From: Citrus sinensis
Lineage: Eukaryota; Streptophyta; Magnoliopsida; Sapindales; Rutaceae
Assembly (NCBI RefSeq): GCF_022201045.2
Contig: NC_068561.1
Location: 17,982,501 to 18,046,500, forward strand
Direction of reading: 5' to 3'
DNA: 64,000 bases
This document shows, one piece after another, positions 1 through 12,168 of this stretch (the stretch's first letter is position 1; each line of letters begins with the position of its first letter). A program made the position numbers and the translations under genes. The notes beneath the pieces were generated by a model. That model saw only the letters and a list, made by a program, of their open reading frames with translations, was not told the origin of the DNA and made no database searches.

Positions 1-1867
1 AGAATATTTTAGCATATAAACAGCTTGATGATATGAGCTGCGAACCTTATAAAAACTCTTGATAATTTTGAAAGATTTTGTATATATTTTATTTTTATTA
101 AATTTTAAGTGGATCATTACAACAAATCATGCGAAACAAAAAATATTTATTCTAATCAATTAAATTATGTCACATAAGTTCGTATAAAATAAGTTATAAC
201 TTTATCATTCCATAATCCATATGCCTTTTGTAAGTTTATTCTGAAATTTTTATATAGGTAAACAAATGAAATTAACGTTAATTATAGAGCTTTGTTAGTA
301 ATTATTTTATTGTGATGCTTAGTTATTTTGTTTCCAAAAGCTCGGATTTGTCTGTTACATCATTTTAAACGCTCATGGGCCACGGCATCGTAACGTTCCA
401 ACAGAAAATTATTGTTTAACTTTCCTTCTGTCCAGTTACTATTACTATATTATTTTAATCATTTAATGTATACATGTTAGACGTTTTCTAAGAATGATAT
501 TTTTTTTGTCATGATGACTATTGATTGATTATTGATTACGTTTCATTTGATTGTGATTTTCTATTTTTTAAATCAAAATTAGCTCCATATATAATTTTGC
601 TTTAAAATGAGAATGGGACTTTTATAATTTGGGGTCCGACTAAGTTATATTATTTGTATAAAAGAGCCAATTAATGACAACCCACTCCTTAGATTAGAAC
701 AATGACACAAGCTAACAAAACAAAAAAAAAGGCACGACCAATTTTATCGGTAGATTTGACCGTCTGTAATTATTAGTTATTTGGAAACAATTTGTGGTTG
801 ATAGTACCAACTAAAGGGTTAGCATCAACAATTTGAGTAATGCTATAATCAGTTAATCACAAATTCTTATATAAATATAGATTATTTTCGAAGCATGGAT
901 TTTATTAATCATGAAATAGATTAGATTAAAAACTCTATAATTCATAAAATCTTGAATTGGATGTGGATTTGTGTCCCATTTGCGCAAACACCCTACAGTA
1001 TTACATAAGACAAGAAATTTTAAAATTTTGATTTATCTCTTCTTATGTCCTGAATTATTTGGTTAGAATCACACTACGATAAATAATGATTATATAAATA
1101 AAGAAATAAATTAAGTTTTTATATGGTAGGAAATATATTAAGAGTGTAAGGGTAGTTTAGAGAGTAAAATTTAAATATTTGACATAATATGTTTGTAGCT
1201 ATTCTTATGCCACGTAAAATTCATTAAATTGGAATTGTCTAATGAAAAGGAAAATTCCTATAAGTTTTTATTCAATAACTTAACTATTAGTCACAGCTTT
1301 ATAAAAAAATAATAATTTAATACGAATATTATATTAGATCAACACTGAGTGTAAATCTTATAATAATATGTCTTTATATTCTTGCCACTAATTTTTCTTT
1401 TTTTAAACTAAATTTCTTAAGTTTTTTTGGAAAAAAATAAAATAAAGTTAAGTTAACAATAAAAATTAGTAAAAAGAATTAACCAATAATTTAAAAATCC
1501 TATAATTATTTTTTGTCTCTTTCTCGTTTGAGAGAAGTGTAAGAATAAAATATTTTTAATAGAATATAATACTCTAAACTAAACTACTTCAGCCGATTAC
1601 CCGTCCTCAACTTTAAATTATAGTAATTATTTCCATCCGTTGGATTTGACGAGTCAAGATCCAGCGTATAATATGGCTGAGCTGTTAGTTACAGATAATG
1701 CAACTTCGATGCGGCTACAGATCGAAGACCTTTTATCAGCCCAAGATAATTTTTAATTTATTATAAATATTTGTGTGAATATCGGTGCACATAAAAGAAT
1801 AAAAATAACATATGTATTAAGCAATACGACATAAAAAATCTTACCAATATATATATATATATATATA
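1..1867. other. AT-rich intergenic DNA
   Basis: I see no open frame of coding character on either strand. The stretch is strongly AT-rich with poly-A and poly-T tracts and ends in an (AT)n run at about 1847-1867 that abuts the foldback element. No gene can be supported. Confidence 0.6.
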
Positions 1868-2696
1868 GGATCCACCTATGTTACAACAGTTGCACTATAC
1901 CACACTTTTTGTCTCTATTTGGCAGAGCCGTTGGATGCTTTATTGTTCAATCTAACGGCTACAAATATTTTTTTTAAAATCGAACAGCCACTGGTTAACG
2001 GTTTAGGCGGTTGCTTTAATACAGATAAGATTTGCTGGCCATGGATACTTGAGGCAATTGTAAACTGAAATTGGTATAAGAAGATCGCAAACATCAAGTA
2101 ATTGAAACTAAAAGTGATTCCGACATCGATCTTCACTTGTTGAGGCAACATATATGCTGAAAATTGGTACAAGAGATTTGTAAAATTAGTTCAACAATTC
2201 CGATCATGAATAAGAACACGGTCTCTCATGTGCAGGCAACCGACGACTGGATTGTTATGCTATTAGAACGAGTGATTCGGTTGTTTAGTTGTTGTTGGGT
2301 GGCTTTGGTGTAGGAGTCAAATTGAAATTGAAGAGTCCAAACCAAATTGGCTTTTGATGATTTAATAGCTGGATACAGTACCAAGTGGTCCTCCAAATTC
2401 TAAACTTCAAAACACTAAACTTGCCATTAATCGGTGGTTGTTGGTGTGCTTGGCATTAATTTGGTGCTTGTTGGCCATTGATTAGTCATGAATTTGGTGC
2501 CTGGTGTCCATTGATTCAACCATCTCCACGACGGCAGCAAGGCAAGAACCCTAATTGTATAAAGCAGTTGACCAGTGGCTGTTCGATTTAAAAAAAAAAT
2601 TGCAGCCGTTAGATTGAACAATAAAGCATCCAACGGCTCTGCCAAATAGAGACAAAAAGTGTGGTATGGTGCAACTGTTGTAACATAGGTGGATCC
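1868..2696. mobile_element. 0.83 kb foldback/TIR element, Mutator-like candidate
   Basis: The first ~130 bases (about 1868-1999) return in inverted orientation at about 2566-2696, with only a few mismatches and small indels. Both ends start GGATCCACCTATGTTACA when read inwards. The flanking nine bases are ATATATATA on the left and ATGAATATA on the right, seven of nine identical, which suggests a decayed 9 bp target duplication as made by Mutator-like elements; the left flank is a simple repeat, so this is weak. The interior has no transposase frame, so the element is non-autonomous. The ORFs here lie on the two TIRs and are mirror images of each other, not genes. The TIRs share short motifs (GTTGCAC, CCGTTGGAT) with the small MITEs at 2920 and 57364. 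Confidence 0.75.
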
Positions 2697-2919
2697 ATGA
2701 ATATAATAAAAAAATGACAACAATGCAACAATAAGTGTACAATAAAAATTATGATTAAAAAATAATTTATAAAATTCTTGTTTATTTTATTGATAGAGAT
2801 TGTGAAATATTTAGATAATTCCGTATAATAAAATAAAAATAGTAAGTATGACTATGAAGGAAATAAATCATAAAATTATAAAAATGTTATAATACTAGTG
2901 ATGATGTTATAATATATTA

Positions 2920-3069
2920 GGGTAAGGCTACAGTGCAACTGTGGTACCGTGCCACAGTTGCACCAGTCGTTGGATCCACTCAAATGAGTGGGATCCACTT
3001 GAATAAGTGGGAATCCAACGGTTGGGTGCAACTGTGACACGGTACCACAGTTGCACCACAGTTTTATCC
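2920..3069. mobile_element. 150 bp nested-palindrome MITE, copy A
   Basis: Each end holds an imperfect palindrome (GCAACTGTGG, a short centre, then CCACAGTTGC), and the two ends are inverted repeats of each other around a central GGATCCACT-rich hairpin. The outer TIR matches 15 of 20 bases (left GGGTAAGGCTAC, right complement GGATAAAACTGT). Flanks are AATATATTA and AATATATTG, eight of nine identical, a good 9 bp target duplication. This points to a Mutator-like MITE. A second copy lies at 57364-57505. It has no coding capacity. Confidence 0.85.
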
Positions 3070-3813
3070 AATATATTGACATGTTTTTCTTTCAATTAGA
3101 CCAAACACAATAATTTTTATTATAAACCAAAGGAGAAATAGCATTTTAGCCTATTATAATATATTGACATGTTTCTCTTTCAATTAGACCAAATCATAAC
3201 AGTAGTTTTTTAAGTTCAAAAAAAAAATCATAACAGTTTCTTTAATAAATTAAAGGAGGAATAATTTTTAACCTGCTATAATATATTAACATATTTTTCT
3301 TTTAATTAGACCAAATAATTACATTTTTTATAATAAATAAAAGCAAGAATAATATTTTAACCTTTAATACTTTCGATTTATTCAATAAATATATAATTTA
3401 ATCATCTTATAAAATAAAGTTTATTTAGAGACATATACTTGAAAATAACTAAAATTTTATATTATATAAAAAATTAAAAAAAAACGGTATAAATGAACTT
3501 TTGCTGGGCTAGGCAGCAGGGCTGTAGATCCGCCACTGCAATATAATAAACTCAATTTGCTTTTCGCATACATCGCATAATGGTCAGATGATACGCTGCG
3601 TTCATTCTACTACTGTTTTATTCTCATTTTTTTCAAAAAAAAAATAATAATAGGGGAAGAAGGTATTGGCTGCTCTCAAGTCTCGATATGCTTTAGGCGG
3701 TAGTACCCAGACTCTCATTCCGGGACACACTCCTTATCTAAGAGAGCGTGTCGCGGCCTTCTGTATTTTGTTTGATAAAACCAAATATCATTTCTCACAG
3801 ATAACCAACCACC
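3070..3813. other. Intergenic region and promoter/5' UTR of EF-P
   Basis: Up to about 3500 the DNA is AT-rich and contains two imperfect repeats of a TATAATATATTGACATGTTT-like segment (about 3065 and 3155, with a more diverged third near 3280), each followed by an AATTAGACCAAA motif. Base composition becomes more balanced from about 3650, consistent with the promoter and 5' UTR of the gene starting at 3814. No separate gene is seen. Confidence 0.5.
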
Positions 3814-6790
3814 ATGGCGGGAACCGCCGCCACCGTTAATCTCTCATCAGCGCCCTATCTCCTCCGCCGTTCGTCATTTACTACACTCTCGTCAAAGCCG
3901 TCCGTACTCCCAATGCGACCACGTTCCAAATTTCCCAGTAAAATTGATAGCCCTGTCATTTTATTTTAGATATGGGTATTGAAATTGGATGAGATGTAAT
4001 TGTTAAGTGCTTGGGTTTCGGTTGCAGGGATCTACGCGTTTAGTAGCAACGATATCAAAGTGGGTTCCAACATTGAAGTTGACGGAGCTCCGTGGCGTGT
4101 TTTGGGTATAATGTTTGTAATCTCTTTTGTTTGGTTACTTTTAGCTCAACAAGTTAGTAATAATAGTTAATGGTAAAATTTTTTGCTATCATTCGTAGAG
4201 TTTCTTCATGTGAAACCTGGGAAAGGAGCAGCATTTGTGAGGACCAAGCTTCGCAATTATATGTCTGGAACCACTGTTGAGAGAACTTTTCGTGCAGGGA
4301 TTACGGTATCCTTATTTTAAACCGCAATTCTAATTTTTCCAATTAGTGAGTTTAACTGGGTTTGCAGAGTGCCGACGGCCAAACATTTTACATTTCAAAA
4401 GAACACCAACTTTATTTGCCAGCTTAGTGATTTCATCCTTGGATTATAAGGAACACCAAAATTTCTGGGTTGTTCGTGCATTTAGGTTTTGTTTTTTTCT
4501 TCACTTTGGCGCTTGTAAGTTGTTGAGGATTAGTCATTTGAAGGGAGTAATTGCTTCTGAATCAATGATCCTAAGCACTAATGTTTCGGTTGATTTCAAA
4601 GTAATAAGAATTCACTGCCCAAATGGTTTCCATAAATCTTGTAAAGGTGCAAGCTTTTTTGGTAATATATTTGTGACTTGGAAATTCAAATCCAGTTGTT
4701 ATAAGTGGTGTGCAGTGGTTTCAGACCGTAAAAAGATTTGGGTGCATTCATAATATGATCAAAATGTTGCAGTTACATAGAGTTATAGAATATTTATTAG
4801 CATGACATTGTTATCTTAGGTTGGGTTTCGATGGTGTGACTGTATGCTTCAATGCAGCATGCAGTCATGGTTATTGATCTGTTGATCATTCACAGCTGTT
4901 CAGTTGCATACATCGTGTCCAACAGAACAAGGATGCCCATATTTTGTGCCCTTTCAATGAGTCAAGGATAGAAGTAGTGATCTAAAGACATTACTTGCCG
5001 TTAATACACATTTATTAACTAGCCATAATTCTTCTGGTGACAAATTATTGTGCTTTCCTGGCAACCAAAATTTAAGTCTGGAAGACCAGAAAAGATGATC
5101 AAGGTTGATTGGCATTTGGGAAAGGGGATGAAGTACTGAAAACCCCTTCAGTTGTGCTTGCTGCTTCAAGGGCACTTTGTTGTACTAGAGATTGATGAAT
5201 GAAGATGACCATTTTTTTTTTTCGTTTGGATCTTTTAGATGTTTCTCTTAGTAGACGCATGGTGCATGCCAAGTCTTGACAATAGCATATTGTACCAGCT
5301 TTTGAAAGTTCATTGAAACTGATTTCATATTGTGCATGGACAAGCTTCATTTATGACTTCATTACACCACATTGAAATTGGATCCCTATTTGTATCTTTT
5401 ATATGCATTTATACGTGTAATATTTCTCCAGGTTGAAGAGGCAGATGTATTCAAGGAAACCAAGCAATTCACGTACAAAGATGGCTCCATGTTTGTGTTT
5501 ATGGATCTGGTATTGTTCAAATTAATTTTTATCCAGCTTCATCTAATTTGTTATATATTTTACTTTATTTTTAAATTTAAATATACTTAGTTCCCATCTA
5601 TTCTTGTTTGGCAATAGTATTATGCATTATTACATTATCTGGCATCATTTTGTTTGGTAGATTTGAGGAATGTTGGAATCATTTCATCATAAAGGAAAGA
5701 AATAATTATTATTTCTCATTTTTTGAATTCAAAGAGCAATGACTGACATTCAGTATCTTGTTTCTCTCTTTCTTTCTTTTTTTGTTTTTTCCACCCATTT
5801 TATGTCTCTAATCCACAATGTCATACTTTTTACAGACCACATTTGAAGAAGTTCGTCTTAATGAGACAGATGTCGGAGATAAGAAAAAGTGGCTGAAAGA
5901 GGGAATGGACTGCAATTTGCTATTCTGGAAAGGAAAAGTAAATTTCTATTAAGTTTAGATATTTAAAAAGGCGAATCTTTCCTAGATAACTAAATAGACA
6001 TTTCCTTGATGACTAGGAAGCTCCATCCATGTATATTAGCTGTATTCTTACATTCACAAGTTAGCTACATGTGCTTACATTCATAAGGGTGGCGCCATCC
6101 TTACTGCTTGATAAAGTTGCATTGCCATTTGCACTATCTGCTGCTTAACAGTCCTTTGATTGATATGCTTGCAGATTATTGATTTTGAAGTTCCAATTAC
6201 AGTTCAGCTGACTGTGGTTGATGTTGATCCTGGCCTTAAGGGTGACACTGCTTCAGGTATTGTCATTTTGCTTCTCTATGAAATTCTCGATTGCTTATCC
6301 TTTTGGTATAGTTGTAAGTTTGTTGCATTAAGTAATGATCCGTGGAGACAAGCCAGAAGGTTTTTTCAAGATCTGGTTTTGATATGACTAAGTTGAACGG
6401 GTCAGAACCTAGTGCTATACCATATTAGTCAGCTTCGTGACCAGTTTGGATGCACTTGATTTCATTTCAGTAGGTTATGTAGGGAAGAAAACCAATTAAC
6501 AACTAATTATTATTGACAAGGCAACAACTAAAGTCTCTTCAGTGCTTTCTCATGTGTTGAAGTTTTATGTTTAAATAATTCTGTTCTGGTGTACGACTTT
6601 TCTTTGGTGCAATTTCATTTAATGTCCAAATTCTTCTTGAACTTGTTTGAGAAATAAAGTTGTTGTGGCAGGGGGGTCAAAACCAGCAACTCTAGACACT
6701 GGTGCTGTGGTGAATGTACCATTATTTGTCAATATAGGTGATGAAATATTGGTGGACACAAGAACTGGGCAATACATGACTCGTGCATAG
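3814..6790 (+). CDS. Elongation factor P, plastid-targeted (7 exons)
   Basis: EF-P binds the ribosome between the P and E sites and relieves stalling during peptide-bond formation, here presumably in chloroplasts. Exons: 3814-3937, 4028-4105, 4199-4305, 5432-5509, 5836-5937, 6175-6256, 6672-6790, giving 229 residues with every junction in frame. Residues 1 to about 43 are rich in Ser, Arg, Ala and Thr, as in a plastid transit peptide. The KOW-like N domain follows ([18 protein letters not shown], then [20 protein letters not shown]), which is diagnostic for EF-P; the Lys in PGKGA sits at the position modified in bacterial EF-P. The OB domains include [12 protein letters not shown] and end in [20 protein letters not shown], the conserved C terminus. 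The start is the first ATG (ACCATGGCG context). Intron 3 is about 1.1 kb and contains a chance ORF. Assignment is firm; plastid location is inferred from the N terminus. Confidence 0.95.
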
Positions 6791-7191
6791 GCCTAGCTTA
6801 TGGAGATCTCTTTCATCGGCAAAATTTTTTATATACTTTTGCTGTAATGGTAGCCTGTTGTATCTTCATTGATGCCAGAAATGTACACGAGCCTGAGATA
6901 GTTAAGGGGTTTCAAACCTTGGCTCTCTGCAGTAGTTAGTTCCATTTACATACATTTAGAAATATGAGTCGATATAATTCTTCTTTATGGATTAGGCTTA
7001 GTTCAGAACTCAGTTGAGCAAGAGTTTCAATTTATCTGCTGGTGTTACAAATTTCCCTATGGGAAATATAAGCTAAAATTCCGGTAATAACATTACCACT
7101 TATCAGTGTAAAAGAATTTCTATAATACGATAAATAGATAATTCATTTTCCAATCAGATAAACATATCTGTAGAACAAGCCTGCCTAAGGT
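6791..7191. other. Convergent 3' regions of EF-P and the PPR gene
   Basis: This 400-base spacer lies between two stop codons facing each other. It must hold both 3' UTRs. No reading frame or repeat stands out. Confidence 0.5.
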
Positions 7192-8631
7192 TCAATCCTG
7201 TGGTTTCCTTTGGGGAATAACGCCTTGTTTCAATGCAGCACCATATAGAGCACAAGCATCGTAAGACTTTTCCAGTTGGTCTAGCTTTGTAATCAGCATG
7301 TCATATGATGTTCTGCTTGGAATTTTAGCATGCTCATACATGAGAAATAAGAGCAACAATGCCTTGTCAATCTTTCCTTCACCACAAAGCGCTTGAATCA
7401 CATTGTTAAAGGTGATCGTCCGAGGAATATGACCCATTTCAATCGCATGATGCAAATGGATCAAAGCCTCATCAGTTTTCTTTCCCTTGCCAAGAGTTCG
7501 GATCACTATTCCATACGTTCCAGGGTCCGTGACAGAAACTTTTTTAGTCATTTTCTCAAACACTTGATAGGCATCTTCTAACAAGTCCTTCTCTTCCCAT
7601 GATTTCATGCATAGCCCTCTTAGCAGACTATTCATCATCCTCTCATCAACCTCAAATCCAAATCTCACCATTTCCTTGAAAATGCTCACTGCTGGCCTTA
7701 TTTTCCCCCATTTCAACAACCCGTTTAACAAGGTGCTATAACTAATCTTATCAGGCAAGCAATTCCTCTTCTTCATAAGCTTCAACAAACCAACACCCTT
7801 CATAGGCGTCCCTTCCTTACAATACCCATTAAAAAGTGTGTTAAAAGTGACCACATTTGGCGTCACTCCCCTCTCAATAGCCTCATTAAGCAATTCCATA
7901 GCCTCATTTGACCTACCCACTTTACAAAACCCATCCATAACAGCGGTATACGTATAAACATCAGGCTTCAAGCCATCATTCTTAACATTCATCAACATTT
8001 CATATGCCTCCTCCACTCTTCCCACATAACACAAACCCTTTAACAAACAATTATACGTCTGAATATTCGGCTTGCAACCTATTCTACCCATTTGGTCAAG
8101 AACCTCAAGAGCTTCCTTCAACCTCCCACTTTTGCACAATGAATTTACAAGAATAGTAAAAGTTGTAACATTTGGATGATACCCATTATCAAACATGCAA
8201 TCAATAACCTTTCTGGCCTCAAAGAAACCATTCTTGTTGCAATAACATCTAATCATAATCGAAAATGTCCAAGAATTTGGCGCTAACCCATAAGATGATG
8301 CCTCAGAGAAAAATTTCACGGCAGTTTCTTGCTCATTTAACATGACTAAAGCCATGAGCAAGTCGTTGAAGTCAGACACACTCCAATTTGTCCCATCCTT
8401 TTTAATGCTATCGAATATATCGATTCTCTCTTTCAAGGGTGATGCTTTGATTCTATCAACGAACCTTTGCGCTTGTAGACTACGAGGGTTCTCTTTCAAG
8501 TCCAAGCTTTCTGCCGTAGATAGTGACGCAGCGGCAAAAACAACTAGCTTGTTGAATTATGGGATTTTGTTGTGGTTGCTTCTGTTGGTGTTGGTGAAGA
8601 TGAAAGAATTACTAGGCACAAGAGAAGACAT
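7192..8631 (-). pseudogene. P-class pentatricopeptide repeat protein with in-frame stop near its N terminus
   Basis: From 8505 down to 7192 there is an uninterrupted frame of 437 codons with about ten to eleven tandem 35-residue PPR motifs (for example TFTILVNSLCKSGRLKEALE and YTYTAVMDGFCKVGRSNEAM). No E, DYW or SMR domain follows, so it is P-class; these bind organellar RNA and act in its processing or translation. The frame has no ATG at its 5' end: TTG is at 8505. Further upstream in the same frame an ATG at 8631 opens a typical Ser/Asn/Thr-rich targeting peptide (MSSLVPSNSFIFTNTNRSN), which is interrupted by a single TAA at 8557-8559 (NKIP-stop-FNKLVV). A CAA to TAA change would explain it. 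Otherwise translation could start at an internal ATG near 8355, losing the targeting peptide and about 50 further residues. It may be a nonsense allele, a sequencing error or a recently inactivated gene; the rest of the frame is intact. Confidence 0.85.
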
Positions 8632-9086
8632 CACGCTGAGCAGAGTCTTATCCTCTTTACCGAACTAACGAATTTATACCGGAGGAGCAGCAGGTTGTAT
8701 GACATATCGCTTCGCTGTATGATATATGCATGACCAGTCGTTTACTACATCGTTTTTCTGTATGATAAGTCGTTTGCTGCTTTGAACAAAACGACAACTA
8801 ATTACGAATTTGGTAAAGTCATTTCGTTTCTTGATTAATGGGACTTTAAATAAGACCATAATGATCAGTTGCTCAACTAGATAACCCAGAGTAGGAATTA
8901 TATATTCATAACAAGTCATTGGCTTTAGCTTTCAACAAATCAAAGAACAAAATCATCTACCAATCACCAACATCGTTGCGTATAAATATATATCATTGTA
9001 GAGAAAAAAAGATTGTATCTTTTATAGTCATATTACATAATATTTGTTGTGAGAATTTGCTAAATGCCCAAATGATCATTAGTTAA
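8632..9086. other. Upstream region of the PPR gene
   Basis: This is the 5' flank of the PPR gene and the 3' flank of the small gene to the right. Short repeats of the type TGTATGATA near a TCGTTT motif occur at 8697-8770. The minus-strand ORF here has no recognisable content. Confidence 0.4.
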
Positions 9087-9530
9087 TCAAAAGCGCAAAG
9101 ATTTACTAAAGGCCTTGTTATACTTTAGATTTTTGGGATCTGGTACTTCCTTAACCTTTCTTCCACCGTTGTTGTGGTTGTTCTTGTGGCTAGCCTTTAA
9201 GCCAAGAATGGGCTTGAACAACTTCTTTAGAACCTTACCAAAACCATACCCACGTCGGCCTTGTCTCACCTGAGTGTTCATCAGCGGGCGCAGGCGCAGC
9301 ACCGGCACCGGTAGCTGTGGTGGTGCGGATGCCAAGCATTTCGACTGAGGCAGGCTTGGTTCCGAGAGGCTCCTACGCAGAATGGCTTGGTTCAGTTGCA
9401 CTTCAAATGAGAGTCTCTCGAATTGATCCAGCAGCGTGCTCTGCTCGTCCCCAAATCTCCTTAACACCACCTCTATTTCGTCGACGCTGCTTTTGTTCTT
9501 GTTCTTGATTCTTTCGCTTGGTAAAGCCAT
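9087..9530 (-). CDS. Small basic plant protein of unknown function
   Basis: This is a single-exon frame of 147 residues from the ATG at 9530 (MALPSER). Two further in-frame ATGs lie upstream at 9536 and 9569, but the segment they add is a low-complexity product of a TCACATCA repeat. Residues about 17-60 (DEIEVVLRRFGDEQSTLL, then DQFERLSFEVQLNQAILRRS and LSEPSLPQ) have a heptad-like pattern of hydrophobic residues and look conserved in character. The C-terminal half is very basic (RQGRRGYGFGKVLKKLFKP, then KNNHNNGGRKVKE). No signal peptide or membrane segment is seen. I recall similar uncharacterised plant proteins with the LSFE-LN-A-L-RSLSEP block but know no function. Coding balance and the long defined motif argue that it is real. 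Confidence 0.7.
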   Translation of the reverse strand: MALPSERIKNKNKSSVDEIEVVLRRFGDEQSTLLDQFERLSFEVQLNQAILRRSLSEPSLPQSKCLASAPPQLPVPVLRLRPLMNTQVRQGRRGYGFGKVLKKLFKPILGLKASHKNNHNNGGRKVKEVPDPKNLKYNKAFSKSLRF

Positions 9531-10598
9531 TGTCATATGATGTGATGTGATGTGATGTGATTGGAGCATATGTGGTTTATGGTTTTGCGCATCACTTGTT
9601 TATAGTCATATGAAATGTCAGATGGAAGGTTTTAAGGATTCTTTTTTTGATCCTGTTAAAGTGGCTTCAGCTTGAAAGAAGCTGAGTTTGGAATTAGAAA
9701 GCCAAGCAGCTGGATTGAAGCGAAGGGGGAAAAAGAATCAAGGAAATAGTGCCTGCATTGAAACTGCAAAGGCTGTCAAATCAAAGTGAAGTGTTGCAGT
9801 ATCCCAGATTCCCAGTTGTCTCAAGCAATAAATATGCGACGCTACTTCGGTCACATTATGGGCCGTATTCTTTTTGGAAATAGCTATCCATTATGCAATG
9901 CTACCAACCAAATCTCATTTCTTTTCTCTTATAATTCAAGCCGGAATTCCCTTAAAAAAATTCAACCATAAATATCAATTTATTGCAACTTTAAATGATA
10001 GATTTTTTTTTTTTTTTTTGTCCCCTTTAAGAGTTAAATCCCATGTCCCAATTGAATATTTTGAGCCAGGCTGGCAATCGTTATAAGCCAAAGCATAGTT
10101 TACGACTTTATGCTTGCTTGTAGGGAACAAATTGTGTTTTATTCCCTAACATTCTTCTCCTTTTTAAGAGTCTTGGCTCACACAAAAGGTTCTGGTAGCA
10201 TATACAAAATCTAAACTGATTTAGATTTATTATTCTAATCTAATACGTGCTTTAATTTTGTCATTTTTCACCACTGACGTTTTTGAAAAATGAAAATAGT
10301 GGTCTACATCTTGTGTTTCTGGATTTGAGAATGCGTCTATGATAGCATACTCGATGTTGTCATATAGCCTATGTTTTCATTTTTATTTTCAAAATTTTGT
10401 AGTAACCATCCTTAAAAATAAATTGTAAAACAAATAGAACAGATTCTTTTTTACAATAATAAAAGCCAAAACAAGTTATACACGTTAGCTTTGTGATTTA
10501 CGGAACAAACTTTAAAATAAATCAAGAAACAAATTTTCATGCATTGTCCAAAGAATAATAAATAAGGGTGTTCATAAAATAAATAAATAAATAAATAA
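9531..10598. other. Intergenic region
   Basis: This is the 5' flank of the small basic gene followed by AT-rich DNA with poly-T (about 10000-10020) and an (AAAT)n run near 10578-10598. Two overlapping plus-strand ORFs (9786-9971, 9874-10086) show no family features and look like chance. Confidence 0.45.
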
Positions 10599-11707
10599 GG
10601 GTGCGTTTGATCACGTTTTTTGTTCGGTGTTTTTTGTTTGGTTAAGTTATTTTCTAATAATTAGTAAAAAAATTAGAGAATAAAACATTTTCGTTTTTGA
10701 ACTTTTATAAAGAAAACTCGAAAATGCCAAATTGAAGTTTTTAACTGTTTGGAGAACGATTAAAAAAGGTAAGGTAAAAAGTGATGCTAACTGTTATTAT
10801 TTCAATTATCACTTTATTGATTCTTTATTTAATTACTTTTATGTTATCCTTTCAAATTTTTACTTCTTCTACACCATATCATTTTCTTCTTCATTATAAT
10901 CACTCAACAACCCTTATATCTTCGTAACAAGATATAGATACTTATTTTTCTAATTCTCTAATTTTGTTTATTGTTCATTAAAATTTTATATGATCTTCTA
11001 TTATGTCAAATATGACATGAAGATCCCTCTCTTCTTTTTTTAATTTTTACCTAGTAAGAATGAATAATGGTGCTTTATTTTAAATTATTTTATTTAAGTT
11101 CATATGTGCTTATGTATTTTTCGTATTTTAAGTATGTACTTTGTTATAATACTAAAAGCATTAGTTGTTTATTTTGTTATATGCTAATTAATTTCTTAAA
11201 CTTAGTGAATTATGAGAGGGTTTTCTGAAAATTATTATTATTACGTGAAATTTGATCTCATTTTGATTAAAATTAAAATAATAAAAAATAAAATATTTTC
11301 ATGTAGAATTTTTTACTGTTTTCATTTTCATATGTTGTTTTGAAAACAAACTACCAAGTAAATTTTCATTGTAAAAAACATCACATCAAAAATATTATTC
11401 TCCTTCTCTAAAATAAGAGCCAAAAACACTAATTAAAAAATATTATTATACACGTCTTAAATATCTACTTTATTTTTATCTTCTTCTCTTTCTTCCATCA
11501 AATTTATCTCTAACTCTCATTTCTCATCTTCTCCTTCTCTCTCCCTTAATAGTAAATCTAAACTCTTATCTTCTTCATAAAGATGTAATTAAAACAAAAG
11601 AAAAAAAAAAAGAAAACCATGATCACAAAAAAAAAATCAATAAAAGCTTCGTCATTTTCAGTTTTGAAAACGAAAAATATTGTCTGAAAAACAGCACCAA
11701 AACACTC
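10599..11707. mobile_element. Probable non-autonomous TIR element (1.1 kb)
   Basis: The left end reads GGGTGCGTTTGATCACG and the right end, complemented, GAGTGTTTTGGTGCTG. Further inward both ends carry ATTTTCGTTTT-type blocks in opposite orientation. Ends of the form GGGTGYGTTT are common in plant PIF/Harbinger-related elements. No clear target duplication was found, and the interior is AT-rich without coding capacity. Boundaries and family are tentative. Confidence 0.4.
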
Positions 11708-12168
11708 TATCCATATCCTAAAATTTGGCAAAATCTCAATGGGCCTGTCGTGTAAGGCCCAAATGTTTTTGGTAGAACGTAAGGCCCATATTTAAAAGAA
11801 CTCAAAATGACGCAAATCATGCACACGTCACCATTCCCAGATGCCCAGATTAGATTTACCCGCGTAAACCCTAATTGATCTAATCAATGTGCTTGCTTAT
11901 TCAATTTCAGTTGAATTCGGGACCCAAAAATTTGTCCTCTCTCAATTTATTATTAATTTGTCCAATTTTTATTCAACTGCGTCAAATCCAAGCTCAGATG
12001 CATCAAAAACTGTATGAAAGCTTCTAATTTTGCAGCAAAGATGAGATTTTGGGATCGAAAATTGCCGCAGTTTTTGGGGATTTGATTTCCACGGGCCAAG
12101 CCGCTAAGTTCAAATTTTGGAACCTTATAACAGCAAGTTGTTAGAGGTAGTTTAATTGGTTAATAATA
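11708..12168 (+). promoter_or_regulatory. Promoter and 5' UTR region of the repeat membrane protein gene
   Basis: Sequence complexity rises here compared with the element to the left, and the coding start follows at 12169. It includes GGGCCTGTCG and AAGGCCCA motifs (about 11740-11790); GGCCCA is the site-II-like TCP-factor motif common in promoters of growth-related plant genes. The transcription start cannot be placed. Confidence 0.35.

Noticed and set aside
1915-2742. Three minus-strand ORFs with shared peptides
   Set aside because: They lie on the two TIR arms of one foldback element; shared words reflect the inverted repeat, not a protein family.
4346-4753. 135-codon plus-strand ORF
   Set aside because: It lies wholly in intron 3 of the EF-P gene, and its protein has no family features.
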